Below are positions 35,609 to 62,524 of a stretch of DNA of 64,000 nucleotides, piece after piece. The DNA is taken from the NCBI GenBank assembly GCA_027972325.1, contig JAPMOS010000002.1, positions 1,305,981-1,369,980 of the forward strand, in the 5' to 3' direction. A model generated the notes under the pieces. It was not told the origin of the DNA. It was given only the letters and a program-made list of their open reading frames with translations, and did not search any database. Within the stretch, counting starts at the first letter, position 1. Every line of letters begins with the position of its first letter. The position numbers and the translations under genes are program-made. This stretch comes from Paratrimastix pyriformis (lineage: Eukaryota > Preaxostyla > Paratrimastigidae).

Positions 35609-38600
35609 CAAACGGCTTCCAGGGCTCAACCTTCGCAAAACATTGCTCTGGCCCCTCTGTTTTGGGAGCGCCTCGCTTTGCTCATTGAGGATGGAGAAGA
35701 GGATGAGATCAAAGAGATGGTCGGCGTCTCTGCGATTGAAGAGAATTACGTCTGTCTCCTGGCGTAGAAGGTTTCCCGTTTTCACTCGAACTCAGAGACT
35801 GAGAAACGAAATCGCCACGCTCACCGAGATGGTCCAAGCGTACCAGGCCAAAATCGACTCAAAGGCCAGCGCAGCCCTGAGAAGGTCAGCCGCCTGGTGG
35901 CGCCCACTGCTTTGGATGATCTCTCTGTCTCGGCAGATCGGTGCCCGTGGCACCCATCCGGAGCGCCGTCCTGCGCGAGATCGAACTCTTCCTCGACCAG
36001 CTGCGCCTGGTCCGCCGCCCCCCGGCCTGCGCCGCGGCTGCTGCGTGGCTGGGGTCGTGGCTGGGGTCGTGGCTGGGCTCGTGGCTGGGCTCGTGGCTGG
36101 GCTCGTGGCTGGGCTCGTGGCTGGGCTCGTGGCTGGGCTCGTGGCTGGGCTCGTGGCTGGGCTCGTGGCTAGGCTCGTGGCTGGGGTCGTGGCTGGGGTC
36201 GTGGCTGGGGTCGTGGCTGGGGTCGTGGCTGGGGTCGTGGCTGGGGTCGTGGCTGGGTCTCTCTACCTCTCTCCGCGTCCCGGGTTTCGGCGTTTCCGTG
36301 CGCTGTGAGCCTATTTCCGCATACGGCTCGTTTTCCCGTTCGCTTCTCCCATGCCTGTTGACCTGTTCTCCTCCGCAGGCTGCGCAACGTCAGGGGGCAC
36401 TCCCGGAAGGCCTGGTCCCGATGTCCATGCAGAACGATCGGAGAATTTGTCTGCTGGGCGCCGTTCCTATCGGACTGCCTTTGTCCTCCTGGACGCCATG
36501 GGTGCTCTGCTTGCCATCGGATCGCCGCACTCGCCTTTGACCGAACCTGGCCCCACTGCCCCCCCAGCCCCCACCCCCGGTTGGGAGATGCCAACCGGAA
36601 CGTCGGTCACACGGGGATCCCCTTTGGTGGCTCCGTTGCGCAGATGAATATGTCACCCGCGCCCCACGTTCGCTGCCGGCCCGCCCCTCGTCGCGCCAGT
36701 CCAACCGGGGGGACAGCGGCGCAGGGCCGAGGGCCATCGAGTCTGTCGCGCGTTCAAAGTGGTGATGCCCACATGGATGGTCGCCATGGCCCGCCTCACC
36801 CTCGGCGTCTCTGCCCCTGCTGCCCCCGCCCCTCGACCGCCATCGCAGAGGCCCAGAGCCGGCCGGCATCGCGGCTGCCCCCGAGGGCCGGTTCGGCATT
36901 CTTTCCGTGGGCCCCGCCCAGGTGGCCCGGTGGCAGCAAGCCATCGAAGCGGAGAGGGCCGCCCTGCTTGCCCAGGTCACCTCGCCCTCCCGCTATTCGC
37001 CATCCGTCCAACCTGCATGACGGGCTTTGGCCTGGGTAGGTCGACCATCTCCACCGCGCCATCGCGGACGAGTCCTCGTACGACGCCCAATATCGACCCC
37101 GCCTCCCCCCCCCCCTCCCCCCCCCCCCCCCCCCCCCTGGCTGTCCCCCTTCGTGTGGCACCGGTTGCTTTCCTTCACTCAGCTGCCCCTTTGGGTCTGC
37201 CTCGTGCCTCGTGCCTCGTGCCTCGTGCCTCGTGCCTCGTGCCTCGTGGCGGCCGGTGCCCGTACGACAGCTGCCTTTGGCCGTCACGTGGACGGGGGCG
37301 ATGTCGGGCCCACCGTCGACGAGCTGCGCGAGTACAGGGACAGGCTCGAGGTCTGCCGCCCGCCCCGCCCGGCAGCGCGCCACAGCCGGTCGCTCCCGCT
37401 CATTCGCGTCCCGTCTCGTGGGCCTTTTCCTGGCTCGGCCAGCGGGCGTGTCGGTCGGCCAGCACCCGCGGGGCGGCCTCGGCTGCGGCGGTGACGGCCC
37501 TGGCGGCGGAGCGGCGGGCCGCCTCTCGGGGGCACCAGCGCGGCCAGCAGCCCCCGTCAGCCGTCGACCCGGCCGAGTGGGCCGAGCTGGGCGACCTCTC
37601 GGACACCTCGGCCGACGAGAGGGGCCCGGCTCTCCCCGCTCCGGCCGACCCTCCCCCGGCCCAACGCGCCTCCTCGGTTGATGGCCCGTCGCACGCAAGA
37701 CACTCGTCTCCAGCGGCCTCCTCGCCTCGGCCCGCCATCCACGCTCTGCCTCCATCCCCGCCCCCAACCCCACCGTCGGCAGAGGCGATCCCCCCTCTGC
37801 ATTCGCGAGCCGCCACCGGGCGGGCGCCAGCCCGTCCCACTCTCCCTACACCCGCGCTTCCTACGGTGGCAGCGACGCCCTCCCCCGCACCCACAAGCCC
37901 CGCCTCCACCGCGGCCATCTCCCCAGGTACCGATGGCCTTCCTCCACGGGGTCTGACGGCCTTCCTCCACGGGTCCCGCGGGCTGATGCCTTGCTTTGGC
38001 TCGGGCATTTGCTGAGCCCCCCCCCCCCCCCCCCCCCCAGATTCCGGAACTCTCTTCCCCATATTCCGGAAAACCGAGCAACCAGGGCCCGGAGGGGGAA
38101 CATAGAGAAAAGAACTTAAAATACCAACTGGTTGGCTCCCTCCCCATCCCCCATCCCCTCCCCCTCCCTCCCCCCCCCCCCCCCCCTCCCTCCCGGCAGC
38201 CGCGAGCGCCTCTGGTCGGACGCCGCGCCCATCTTCGGCCCAGCGCCTCATGCGGACCGTCATCGCAGCCCGGGCTGCCGCACCGCTCCCGCCCCGCAGC
38301 CCACCGGCCGGCAGCAACCCTCGGAGGGGAGACTCGAACGGTCCCGGCGGCTGCGGGCATGGCGCCCTCGAAGCGACCGCCTCGCCCCCGCCCCTCGGCC
38401 CCGGCAGCCTCGCCGGCCAACTGCTGCGGGGGCTCCCCTCGACCCTGCACAGACCCCCCGTCCTGGACGCTCGCCAGGGTCGCACCCCCACCGCGCAGAA
38501 GCCTTCCACACCGCCCACGCTCCCCACAGCTCCTCCGGCCGCCCTGGGTCCCCACCGGGTCCGCCCCCACAGCGACGGCGGCCCCACGGGGCAGTCCCGG

Positions 38601-38786
38601 GCAACCCCTCCCAGGGGCCCTGCCTTTACACGGGCTTCGACTCCGGGTGGCGCCCCGGTGGTTGCCCTGCGAGCCAACGAGGGCGCCGTCGGCTGCCCGA
38701 GCGTCCAGAAGAGCCCGCCGGGTGGGGTGCCCGGACGCCTTTCAGGGGCGGGCGCAGGGGCGGGGGCGGGGGCGGGGGGCAGCTGA
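35609..38786 (+). CDS. CCDC24-like coiled-coil protein with Pro-rich tail (start unresolved)
   Basis: The conserved part reads LAPLFWERLALLIEDGEEDE, IKEMVGVSAIEENY, then after a 46-nt intron RLRNEIATLTEMVQAYQAKI, PIRSAVLREIELFLDQLRL, FGILSVGPAQVARWQQAIEA, ERAALLAQ, DHLHRAIADESSYDAQY and VDELREYRDRLE. Order and spacing match human CCDC24: SLWELVEE...EAAVDLSLELRxEVAMLRALL; LLRQELRQLLQGLR; IDQVARHLRGLLEEE; LxRCLEEEY; LAELKEQ. The C-terminal exon after 38202 joins in phase (G|CC) and is Pro/Ala-rich up to the stop at 38784. CCDC24 is poorly characterised; I infer a cilium- or centrosome-related role only from its company here. No convincing start was found, and it must lie very near the divergent phosphoglycerate-mutase-like ATG at 35540. 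A GGCTGGGCTCGT minisatellite fills the intron at 36040-36255. Confidence 0.6.
36040..36258. repeat. 12-bp minisatellite in an intron
   Basis: About eighteen copies of CGTGGCTGGGCT/CGTGGCTGGGGT in an intron of the CCDC24-like gene. The two variants occur in blocks, suggesting expansion by unequal exchange. Confidence 0.9.
38063..38095 (-). repeat. Dispersed repeat copy shared with the Sec1 intron
   Basis: On the minus strand this reads GGGCCCTGGTTGCTCGGTTT then TCCGGAATATG. It matches 17956-17986 in the Sec1 intron with one mismatch over about 31 bp, and flanking sequence is weakly similar. It lies in an intron of the CCDC24-like gene. Confidence 0.75.
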
Positions 38787-38950
38787 CCGACCCGGACGGA
38801 AAGGCGTGCCCTTTGGCGCTGCTGCTTCTTTGGCGTGCTTGGCGCTGCTGCTTCTTTGGCGTTCCCAACGAACGGAACCAGAACCACCTTCGCGGCCCAA
38901 GTGTGTGTGTGTGTGTGTGTGGGGGGAGGCGGCGGAAGGAGCCCTGCGTA

Positions 38951-40459
<1,509 letters not shown>

Positions 40460-40592
40460 TGCGCTTGCCCGCTGCCGTTGTGTGGCTGGTGGGATTTGAT
40501 GGGAAGAATATCATCAACCCTCAAGGCACTCGAGAAGGCCCCCGTTTATTTAGCTCGCCTTTATTTTTGCCTCTTCGGCTCGCTGGGGCCGT
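40460..40592. promoter_or_regulatory. Divergent intergenic region, DUF1152 and composite kinase genes
   Basis: The 133 bp between two divergent ATGs must hold both promoters. It contains a short AT-rich segment (TTTATTTAGCTCGCCTTTAT near 40542) but no motif I can name. Confidence 0.3.
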
Positions 40593-50645
<10,053 letters not shown>

Positions 50646-51026
50646 GCCGGCAACCCCCCCGTTGGTCGTCGTCCCGAACCCGCACCCCCCATGCCTCGTT
50701 GATCGTCGTCACAGCCGGTAGATCTCTCCTCCCTCCCGTCCCTCTCCCCATCTCGCATTCCTCCGTCCCCCTCTCCATTCCATCCCTCGTGGGCTCTTCC
50801 ATGGTTAGGGTGGGACTCCTCTTGTCACACCGCCCAAACCGCGGGCAGGGTGAAGCAAAGAACAGCCACCACACTCGTGGCGAGAGCGACCAGCCATGAA
50901 AAATGGGGCGGGCAGGGGCCCTGGGCGGGCATGCGGCCCTTGGCTCGGGGGGCGATCCGGAACGGATGGGGGTGGGACCCGGTCCGGATCGAGAGCGGCA
51001 CAGGAAACCGGAGGAGGCCGCGGCCT
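50646..51026. other. Gene-free gap between convergent genes
   Basis: This 381-bp interval lies between the composite kinase stop and the MRH receptor stop. It is expected to hold both 3' UTRs. I see no ORF or structured element in it. Confidence 0.4.
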
Positions 51027-52114
51027 TCAGATGGCACTGTAGGCGCCCGTGGGGAGCTTCTTGCCGAAGGAGAAAGCGAAGAGGAACCCATCCTGCGCCG
51101 CGGGCCCCCGGGGCGAACGGGCACGGGTCAGCAGGCCGAACGGCAGCCCGGGGCGGCAGACCAGGACGAGGCGCGGCAGGGCCTTCCAGAAGGCCCAGTT
51201 AGGGATGGCCTGCAGGCCGCGGGCCCCCTTGCGGAACCACAGGTAGCCGAACCCGCACCCCTGCGGCCCCAGCCCAGCGGTTGGTTCGGTGAGTGGGCGA
51301 GAAAAGCAAGAATGGAAGGCAGCCCGAGCCCGACCACCGGGGGACAAGCGGGCGGGGGACGGAGGAAGATGCGCGGGCAGGGGCGGGGGGACGGAGGAAG
51401 ATGCGCGGGGGCGGGGGCGGGGGGCCGGACCAGGTACAACAGGGTGCACACCAGGATGATGATGAGCATGACCCCGCCAAACGAGAGGCCGCCCTTGCAA
51501 ACCAGGGAAGTTCGCCACTCAAAGACGAACTCCGTCTGGGTGTCGGTGCACCGCGAGGCCGGGAAGGCGTCCGTCTGGGCCGCCGGGAACCAAAGATCCA
51601 ATCAGGTCCATCCACCAAACGAGAACCCGAACCAGACCGGCTTGGGCGTCCCGACGCCTGCCGAGCTGTCACAGCGGAAGTAGATTGTGGCGCCGTACTC
51701 CGAGCTGGACGAGGCGATGCCGCAGGATGAGCACACGAGAACGATGACGACATCAAGCAGACCGAGGAGCGCCCATTCGTGGAGTGCAAAAATCTCCACC
51801 GGTCAGCGTGAGTGAGAGGCTGTCCTCACCGGACCACTGATCAATGCGGCCACAGTCCCGTTGGACGCCCGCGTCATTGAAACTGCAAAACTGACTGTCT
51901 CCAGTCATTGTTCCACAAGGGTTTAAAGTAATATCACCCACATCGGTCGAAGCTGTAATTCCCTTGGCAGGTGAAAGGGTGGAGAAATCGAAACCTAGAG
52001 CAGGGCGGGAAACTGATGCGACCCGGATGTGCTTCGGCACGAACCTCCGTGGATGCATCCATCACCGAATACTCGAGGGGACACCAGTAAAAGCACCAAG
52101 AGGGACAACAACAT
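51027..52114 (-). CDS. Mannose-6-phosphate-receptor-homology (MRH) domain type I membrane protein
   Basis: The ATG at 52114 starts MLLSLLVLLLVSPRVFGDG, a signal peptide. A 49-nt intron joins GCIHGG to FDFSTLSPAKGITASTDVGD, then ITLNPCGTMTG, CSFNDAGVQRDCGRIDQW, SLTLTGGDFC, YGATIYFRCDSSAGVGTPKP and CTDTQTEFVFEWRTSLVC. The paired cysteines, the TGGDxC turn and the YFRCD strand are the MRH signature. A membrane helix follows (SFGGVMLIIILVCTLLYLV), then RKGARGLQAIPNWAFWKALP, the cytosolic GxxxIPNxxFWxxLPxLV motif of the protist/fungal sorting-receptor group that includes Atg27-like proteins. It ends GAYSAI-stop at 51027. It probably sorts glycoproteins between Golgi and lysosome or vacuole. Whether the sugar-binding Q/R/E/Y set is complete was not checked. 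Confidence 0.8.
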
Positions 52115-52249
52115 TTTGGTGTGTCCAAGCCTGTCGAAAAAACCCAAGTGTCCCAGCCGCAGCCTCAGAGGACGGAAAAGAGTTTATCCCGGGACATACG
52201 GTTTCCAAAAATCTCTCACGAAAGGAGCTCAAGCGGTGGCGTTATACGT

Positions 52250-55200
52250 TCACATGGCATCCTCGAGAATAGGGGCAGTGCTTTTCGGGGCCTCACCGCC
52301 GTCATGTGATGAGGAGGAAGCCAGCGGAGTCCGGACTTCGGGTTGGGCGAGGCGCTGCCGAACCACCTCGACGAGATCCGTCGAGAAGCGTTCCAGGAGG
52401 CAAGACTGCAAAGGCGAAACCATCGTTTGCTGGGTGCGAGAAAGGGAAGACGCAGACCCATTCGTCACTGTGCGCGAGGGCATCCAGGGTCGGTGATGAG
52501 GCCGTGGAGGGGCGACCGTGCTCCCCCTGGAGCCGGCGCGGAAGGACGGGTGGGGGCGGCGGCATCACCTCGGCGGAGGTGCTCGAGGCAGCCCCGAGCG
52601 GGCGGCTGGGGCCGGTCCTGGTACCGGCCTGCTCCTCCCCGCCCGCAGCTCCGTGTTCGACTTCAACCTCATCCCCCAAGCCGGGGATGGGGCGGGGTGG
52701 GTGAACCGCCAGAGGGGACTTGAGGGATGAATGGCCCGCATCATCGGCGGGGCTGGGCACCAAGATGCTGTCCAGCTGGGACTGCAGGGAGCGGAAACAG
52801 CCCTCGAAGGAGGCCATCAGCTCGCCCAGGGCGTCCAGGCCATGCTGCTGGGGCTTCTCGGTGCCGGCCCCGGCGTCGGACTGGGCCCCTGACCCGAGGG
52901 GACCGACAGGTCCGCCCTGCGAGCGGCGCGTCTCCATGGATGCGCGCACGTTGGCGCTGGTGCGCAGGACCTTGCCGAAAAACTGGGTCGCCCGTCGGAA
53001 AGAGGCTTCGAGGCCCCCCAAAACGGCCGGAGCTTCGTTAAATAGGGAGGGCCCATCGGCAGCCAGGGCTTGGTCTGCCTCGGCGGCGGCGGCCAAAATG
53101 TGGGGGGCGACGACGATGGGCGAGGGACCACGGTCGAGGCGCGGGAGGAGCGGAGAAGCCGATCGGGCGGGGGGCAGCGGCGAGGGAGCCTCATCGAGGC
53201 ATGGCATTTCCGGAGCTGGAGTTGGCTGCGCCGAGGGGCGATTCGATGTCGGAGACGAAGCGTCCAAGCTCGGAGAACCCGAAGTGGGAACGGTGCTGGG
53301 TGCGGTGCTGGGTGCGGTGCTGGGTGCGGTGCTGGGTGCGGTGCTGGGTGCTGTGCTGGGTGCGGTGCTGGGCGCGTTGCTGAGGGCGTTGCTGGGTGCG
53401 GTGCTGGGCGCGGTGCTGGGCGCGGTGCTGGGCGCGTTGCTGAGGGCGTTGCTGAGGGCGGTGCTTGGGTCTGGGCTGGTTGTGGTAAGGGAGGCGACGG
53501 GGCCGGTCGAGGCGGGGGCGGGCGGGGGGATGATGCCCAGGTCGAGGAGGCGCTTCCGGGTGGCCTCGAGGTCCTGCGAGAAGGGGCGCAGGCCGTGGAG
53601 CCTCTGGGAGGGGAGGGGAGGAGAGGAGAGGAGAGGGGAGGGGAGGGGAGGGGAGGGGGAGGGCGGGCGAAACCACCGTGACCGCAGCTCCATGACAGAC
53701 GCGCCCACAACAGCCCAAGGAGCCTCCAAGGAACCTCCGGGGAGTTTGTCAAGGAGCCACCAAGGAGCAGACAAGACAAACCTGCGACGCCGATCCGGCT
53801 GGGTTGGGTCTGGGAGGTCCAAGAGGGGCCCAAGTGGGGCGGGTCGGCCGAGTTCGGGAGGTCCGAGAGAAGAGAATGTCATTCGAGAGAGCGCAGTACA
53901 GACGGGTTGTTGCCTTGGCTCCTCGGCTGCGACGGCTTCGATTCGGATTCGTGCTCCTCGCGCCCGCCGGGCGCCGACTGGGGCCCAGGCTGGGGCTCGG
54001 ATGGAGACGTGGTCGTGGGGCACGCGAAAACCAGCGCCGCCTGGAGGGGTGCCGATGCAGCCACTGCGAGGGCTGCTTCGCCTCCGAACGGGAGGGGCCG
54101 CGCAGCCGGAGCCGAATCAGCCGCCGAGTGGGATGCTTCCTCCCTGGGCGGCTTGGCGTCGTCGTGGACGTCGCCTGGGTTGGGCAGACGAAGCCATCCC
54201 GCATCAGCGAAGAGGAGGGACGGCGATCGGGTGGGGTGGGGGAGGGTGGGGGAGGGGGGGGTGGGGGGGGGTGCGGTGCCGCCCGAACCCAAGCCTAACC
54301 CAAGCCGGGCAGGGAGCAGACCCGGCCTGGGCCCAGCCGAAACGGATGCCCTCTCAATCGAGGTCGGGGCCGAAGATATAGAAGAAGACCGCTGCCCGGG
54401 CGCCACAAGGAGGGGAACGAAGAAGCGATGAGGGCGGGCGAAGGAGGCAGAAGGGAGGGAGGGGGGCAGGGGCGCCGGGGCAAGGGCAGTGAGGCCCAGG
54501 GGGAGCTGACCCGATGATGGCGGGCGAAGGAGGCAGCAGAAGAGAGGGGGGCGGGTCAGGCAGTGAGGTCGCGGAGGGGGAGCTGACCTGGCCCCATTGG
54601 GGCCGCCGCGGGCTGGTCGATTCGGGGGCCTCCGCGTCTGCGGCCTGTTGCTGGGGCTGCGAGAGGGCCGGGGCGCGGTGGGCCTCGTTGCTGGTAGTAG
54701 TGGTCAGGCTGGCCAAAGGGGCCAAATCAGGCGGGTGACCCGCGACCGCGTGCGCCCGGGCCCACTCGGGCAGCCGCTGGGGCTCGAGGACGAGCGGAGA
54801 GGCCGAGGGCAGCTGCGGCTGGGCTGCGGAGGGCCCAGAGGCAGAGGGCACCACAGGGCGGGCGGCGCTCACCGCTGGAGCGAGGGCCGCTTCCCCGATC
54901 GGGCTGCCGATGCCGGGCGGAGGTGGGGGAGAAAGAGGGGGCGGGACGGGCCGCGGGCAAGCGGCGGCTTCGGAGAGCGGGACGGGCAGGGCGTCCCTCG
55001 AGTCGACCGGCTGCTGCAGCGGCGGAGGCGGCAGGGTCTGAGAGGGCAACTCTCCGAATGGCGGGGTAGGCCCGCCGTGCGGCTCGAAGGACCCGCCGCT
55101 CGACTTGTGGCTCAGCCCAACGCCATCAGACTGGGGCCCAGCCACGGCCCCAGCGACAAGGCCCGCCGGAGCGGCAGGCGGGATCGCATTGAGCTCGGCG

Positions 55201-58200
55201 AGGCGCTCCTGGATCTGGGTGGACACGGCTTCGGGGAGGCGCCATACGAAGAGGCAGCCGTCCTCAGAGACGGACACCTGCCGAGGGCCCTCATGAAGAG
55301 CCGCCAACCGCTAGCCGCGCCACCAGGACAGCAAGGCAGGGGCAGCAAGGCAGGGGCAGCAAGGCAGGGGCAGCAAGGCAGGGGCAGCAAGACAGGGGCA
55401 GCAAGGCAGGGGCAGCAAGGCAGGGGCAGCAAGGCAGGGGCAGCAAGGCAGGGTCGACGGACCAGGCGGTGGAGGTCGGCTGTGAAGTGGAAGCCCGTGG
55501 CAGGGGCCCCGTGCCCATGGGCGCGTGCTATGGGCTGTCCGTTGTAGATGTCCGTCAGCAGGACGCACCCGCCCGGGCCGACGGCCAGGGCCGCGTGGAT
55601 GCCCGACGGGTCGAGAACCATTCGCGTGATCTCCTCCGTGGGGCAGGGTCGGTAACTGGCCGCCCCGCAGGACAGGGGCAGGGGCAGGGGCAGGGGCAGG
55701 GGCGGGCAGGGGCAGGGGCAGGGGCAGGGCAGGCCCGCGAGAATGAGGCTACCGTATGGGACGGGAGAGGAGATGCAGCGCAGAGGAAGGCGGGACCGCT
55801 GGGACGGGCGGACCTTCGCACTGCCTTGGCGTTGCTGACTCGCCAGACGGTGAGGCGCCCATCCCGGCCGGCCGTGACGGCGTACTTGCGGGTGACGTCG
55901 GTCATCATGTCGTTCAGAGGGGCCGGAACGCGGGCCTCCCGTTCGAGTTTCACGGGTCCCGGCTCGGACCGGTGCTGGCCAGGACAGGGCCACCGGGCGG
56001 GGACACCAGTGGATGGTGACGGGGTGAGAAGACAGACAACTCCGGAGGCATCCGCACCCTCAGCCCCGCACTCCCCGACAGCTGACCGGGTCCACGGAAT
56101 GGAAGCAGAGCCTTTGGTCGATGGAGCAGGACAGTAGGCCACCATCGTCGGAGAACCTGATGGCCGTCACGGGGCCGCGATGTGCCTCGAGAGCCTGCGA
56201 GGAGGCAGAGGGATGATGAGCCTCGGGGGGCGAGGGCGAGGCGATGGCGACACGAACCTGCACGGACGAGTAGCCCGGCGCCTGGAAGACATGTACCAGG
56301 CAGTCGCGGCTGGCGGTGGCCAGGTAGCGAGCTGGCGGCCCTTGGGCAGCCGAGGAAGGGTTGTTCCCGGAGGCCGCCGAAGGGGGTGGCGAGCCGGGGC
56401 CCGAGCCCGAGGGGCAGCTGTAGTCCATGGCCAGGATTTCCCCGTCGTGGACCACCTCGAAGGCGATCTGGGTCAGCGAGGGCAGCTCGAAGACCCTGAG
56501 GAGAGGATAGAGGATGGGCACGCGACGCCAAGGTCAAGGAAGGCACATGCATGAGCCGTGAAGGGAGGATGCCAAGGTCGGCGCGTGTGGTGGACGACGT
56601 GCCGCGGTGCTCGAGCAGCGCAACTCACCCACCGAGACGGAAGCCTGCTCCGGACCTCAGGATGCCCTGGCGGTCGCCCGTGGCCATGTGGGCCCCGTCG
56701 GGCGAGAAGCGGAAACAGCGGATGCCCACGTCGTCGGGCGTCGGCGGCTCTCCAATGGCTCCGGCCGCCCCAGGGGCCACGCCGCCCCCGCCCGGGGCAG
56801 CCGCCGGTGCAGCGATGGCTGCGACGGGACCCGATTGCGAGGCGCTGGGGCCGGACGGGGGATGGGAGGATGATGATGGAAACAGGGCGAAGCAGAGGGT
56901 GATTGGCGGGGCCACAGCAGGCAGACCAGAGCTGTTCCATGGGGCGAGGGGCGTTCATGAAGAGGGCGGGGTTGTGGGCAACGTCGAGAAGCCGCATCTG
57001 CCGGGGGGGCTGGACGAAAAGGAGGGAAGGAGATTAACAAACAAGCGGGTTGCGGGTTGCGGGGGTTGCGTGCGGCAGCGCGGAACTGGAGCCAGAACGG
57101 CGGCAGAGGGGGCGGCTACTGCGCCTGGGCCACAGGCCGGCCGCGGGACCAGAGGCGGCAGGCTCCAGAAGCGCACCGTCCCATCGGCCGACGAGGTCGC
57201 GAGGGCGAGGGACCCGGCGGACGCGCAGCTCCAGGTCGCCGAGAGGGCGGGCGGGACGGCGTGCGAATCAAAGGACAGGCAACGCCATCGAAAAAGGAGT
57301 CAAGGAAACTCCGAAGTGTGCAAAGACCCGGAGACTTCGGCACATTGTTGGGCATGCAGGATGTCTGTGTGCCTGTGTGCCTGCGTGCCTGTGTATGTGT
57401 GCCTCTGTGTGACTGCCTGTGTGTGCGTCTGTGTAGGTGTGGATGCGTATGTGGATGTGCTGTGTGTGGGGGAGGGAAGCAGCGAGGCGTCGATATCTGT
57501 ACATCCCAAATCGGGCCGGCGTGCGAGACAAACTGCTCGGCCAGGGTAAAGGGCACCAAAGGGCGCATGAAAGCCGGTTGCTGTGCATGCGGGGGGGACG
57601 GCGTGGCCGTGACGTCCATCGGAGCTGCCGAGACGGGGGCCGGACGGCAGTAGAGAGTGATGGAGTGGTCGCTCCCCAGAGCCAGCAGCTACGCCACAAG
57701 GGATACCAGAGGGCAACCGATGAGCACAACCCGTTCGGGCGGCCGAAAAGGAACCCTCACCTCCCTCACCTCACCTCACCTCATCTCACCTCACCGGCAT
57801 GGACATCTCGCTCGGGCCTCCACCGACCTGCGTGCCGACTCCGTTCATCTGCACTGCCAAGACGTGCGGGTGTTGGGCGGACGGGGCTGGGAGAGACCCC
57901 GAGGCAGGCAGGAAGGGGTTGCTGCCCTCGGGGAGCGGAACCGCCGGGCCGCCCAAGACGGGCAGGGCGGGCAGCTTGGGCAGGGTCGCCACGTACTCGA
58001 GAGTTTGCCCGTCGAAGAGCCTGCAAGGGCACGAGCCGGGGGGGGAGGGGGAGGGGGGGAGGGGAGGCAAGTTGCTTGGTAACCGAACCCGGAGGGCAGA
58101 CACGCCTCGGCGGGGCAGGCGGGGTGAGGAGCGGCAGCAAAACCCAACCGAGCGATGGTGATGGATGGGGAGCAGACCGGATGAGGCCGTCGCTGCAGCC

Positions 58201-59499
58201 CACGGCAACTTCGGATCCCGAGAGGGCCACCGAGAAAACCCTCGTTGCCTGGGCGCGCATCCCGAGCGCAGGGATGTTGGTGGGCCGAACGCGGATCATT
58301 TGGGGGCCAAGGAGGGGGCGGCATGGGCGAATGCAAGGCCAGTCAGACCTGAACGCCAACCCACTTTTCGACAATGCGGGTCGCATTGACGAACTGACAG
58401 AGGAAGCCCCGGTCGGTGATGACGTACGTGTACTTCCTGGAGGATGGGGGCGGGGGGGTGGAGGGGGGGGGTGTACTCCCTGGAGGATGCGGAGGGGACG
58501 ACCAGGAAGCCAATCCATCGGGCAGCCGGCGGCGCAGACCCGAAAGTGGAGCCCCGACCACAAACAACGCCACGCACGGTTGCCTCGCGGTGGGTCCCCA
58601 TGATGCCGCTGCGTCCTTCGAGCTGGGCGCCCGCCTGAGCAGCACAACGAGAGCCACCAACAGGGTGAGGGCTCCGAGTGGCGGGTAGCGAGGAAGGGAG
58701 GACCTTTGCGCGGCCTGCGAGCCATTCCCCAAAGCACCAGAACTTGACGTGCTTCCGGCCCACCGTCACGAAGCACTGCCCGTCATCCTGGAAGGCCATG
58801 CCGTACGTCTGGGGCACCCCCGGCCGCCCCGGCCCGCGAGAGAAGGCACAGAGGAGCGCGGCTTCGCGGGAAAGCAGCCACATGGCACAGACCTGGTTGC
58901 CCGCCGAGAGGCACAGTTTGCAGCAGGTCAGGGTGCTGTGGGAGGCCCACTCCCAGCAGTACAGGAGCCCGTCCGCCCGGCCGAGGGTCACCAGGTACCG
59001 ATGGCCAAAAGAGGAGCCACTCGGGGAAAATACAAGGCAATCAACGCCAGCTTTCTGGCCTTTGAGCTCCTGAAGGAGAGTGAATTCAACGGCATCGCTC
59101 CCCGCATGACGAGCCAATTGATAGATGGCAATCCACGGCATCTGCCCGCTCTATAGAATCGAGGAAAACATCAAGCAGAGTGGACCAACCATCACCGGAC
59201 CTCGCCAAATGCGAGCAGCGAGCCATCGTCGGAGAAGCAGATGACGGACACGGGATGTTGGTCGCGGGAATGGAGGAACTTGATCTGCTGTTGCCCGCGC
59301 ACGTCAATTACGACAACTGTACAGCCAGCTGCATATGCCAACAAATCACCCGACGGCTGGAGGTCACAAGCAGCAAGGGATTAAAATTCGGCAATGAAAA
59401 CGAGCAGACAGCCAATGCAAACGAAGCAGGCCCTTCACTGCTGCAACCCACCACAGCATCCAAGGTGAGATTCGGCAAAGGGGTCTGCGGATCTTTCAT
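52250..59499 (-). CDS. WDR62/MAPKBP1-like WD40-repeat protein with helical C-terminus
   Basis: The ATG at 59499 (MKDPQTPLPNLTLDAVVG) is followed by LLAYAAGCTVVVIDVRGQQQ and VSVICFSDDGSLLAFGE, matching WDR62 HVAYLAGCVVVILDP...LSALAFSPDGKYIVTGE. Later blades read CLVFSPSGSSFGHRYLVTLG, FVTVGRKHVKFWCFGEWL, TYVITDRGFLCQFVNATRIV, VFSVALSGSEVAVGCSDGLI, RLFDGQTLEYVATLPKLP, CFRFSPDGAHMATGDRQGIL, RYLATASRDCLVHVFQAPGY, VTAIRFSDDGGLLSCSIDQR, RKYAVTAGRDGRLTVWRV, ITRMVLDPSGIHAALAVGPG and VSVSEDGCLFVWRLPEAVST. The order mirrors WDR62/MAPKBP1, double-propeller scaffolds tied to spindle poles and JNK signalling in animals. The C-terminal part is Pro/Ala-rich with ASFRRATQFFGKVLRTSANV, and ends LLERFSTDLVEVVRQRLAQP...LEDAM-stop. 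The two halves are joined by phase-plausible exons but not proven. Confidence 0.78.
53283..53470. repeat. Decamer repeats encoding Ala/Pro/Ser/Thr-rich tail
   Basis: Imperfect ~12-bp units (GGTGCGGTGCTG) read on the minus strand as APSTAPST/ALSNAPST runs, in open frame within the C-terminal half of the WDR62-like gene. Confidence 0.75.
55318..55455. repeat. 15-bp minisatellite GGCAGCAAGGCAGGG
   Basis: Nine near-identical copies in an intron between the blades ending ADLHRLVR and starting VSVSEDGCLF of the WDR62-like gene. Confidence 0.9.
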
Positions 59500-59630
59500 A
59501 CTCTTTTGGATCACCCCGACAGTTTAATTTATAATACCCGATAGGTGAAGCAGATGTTTTGCTTTACAGCTTTTCGTTTCTTTTCCTGGTTCCGTGGGCC
59601 AACATTTGGACACCAAAGGCTGCTCACTCG

Positions 59631-62524
<2,894 letters not shown>

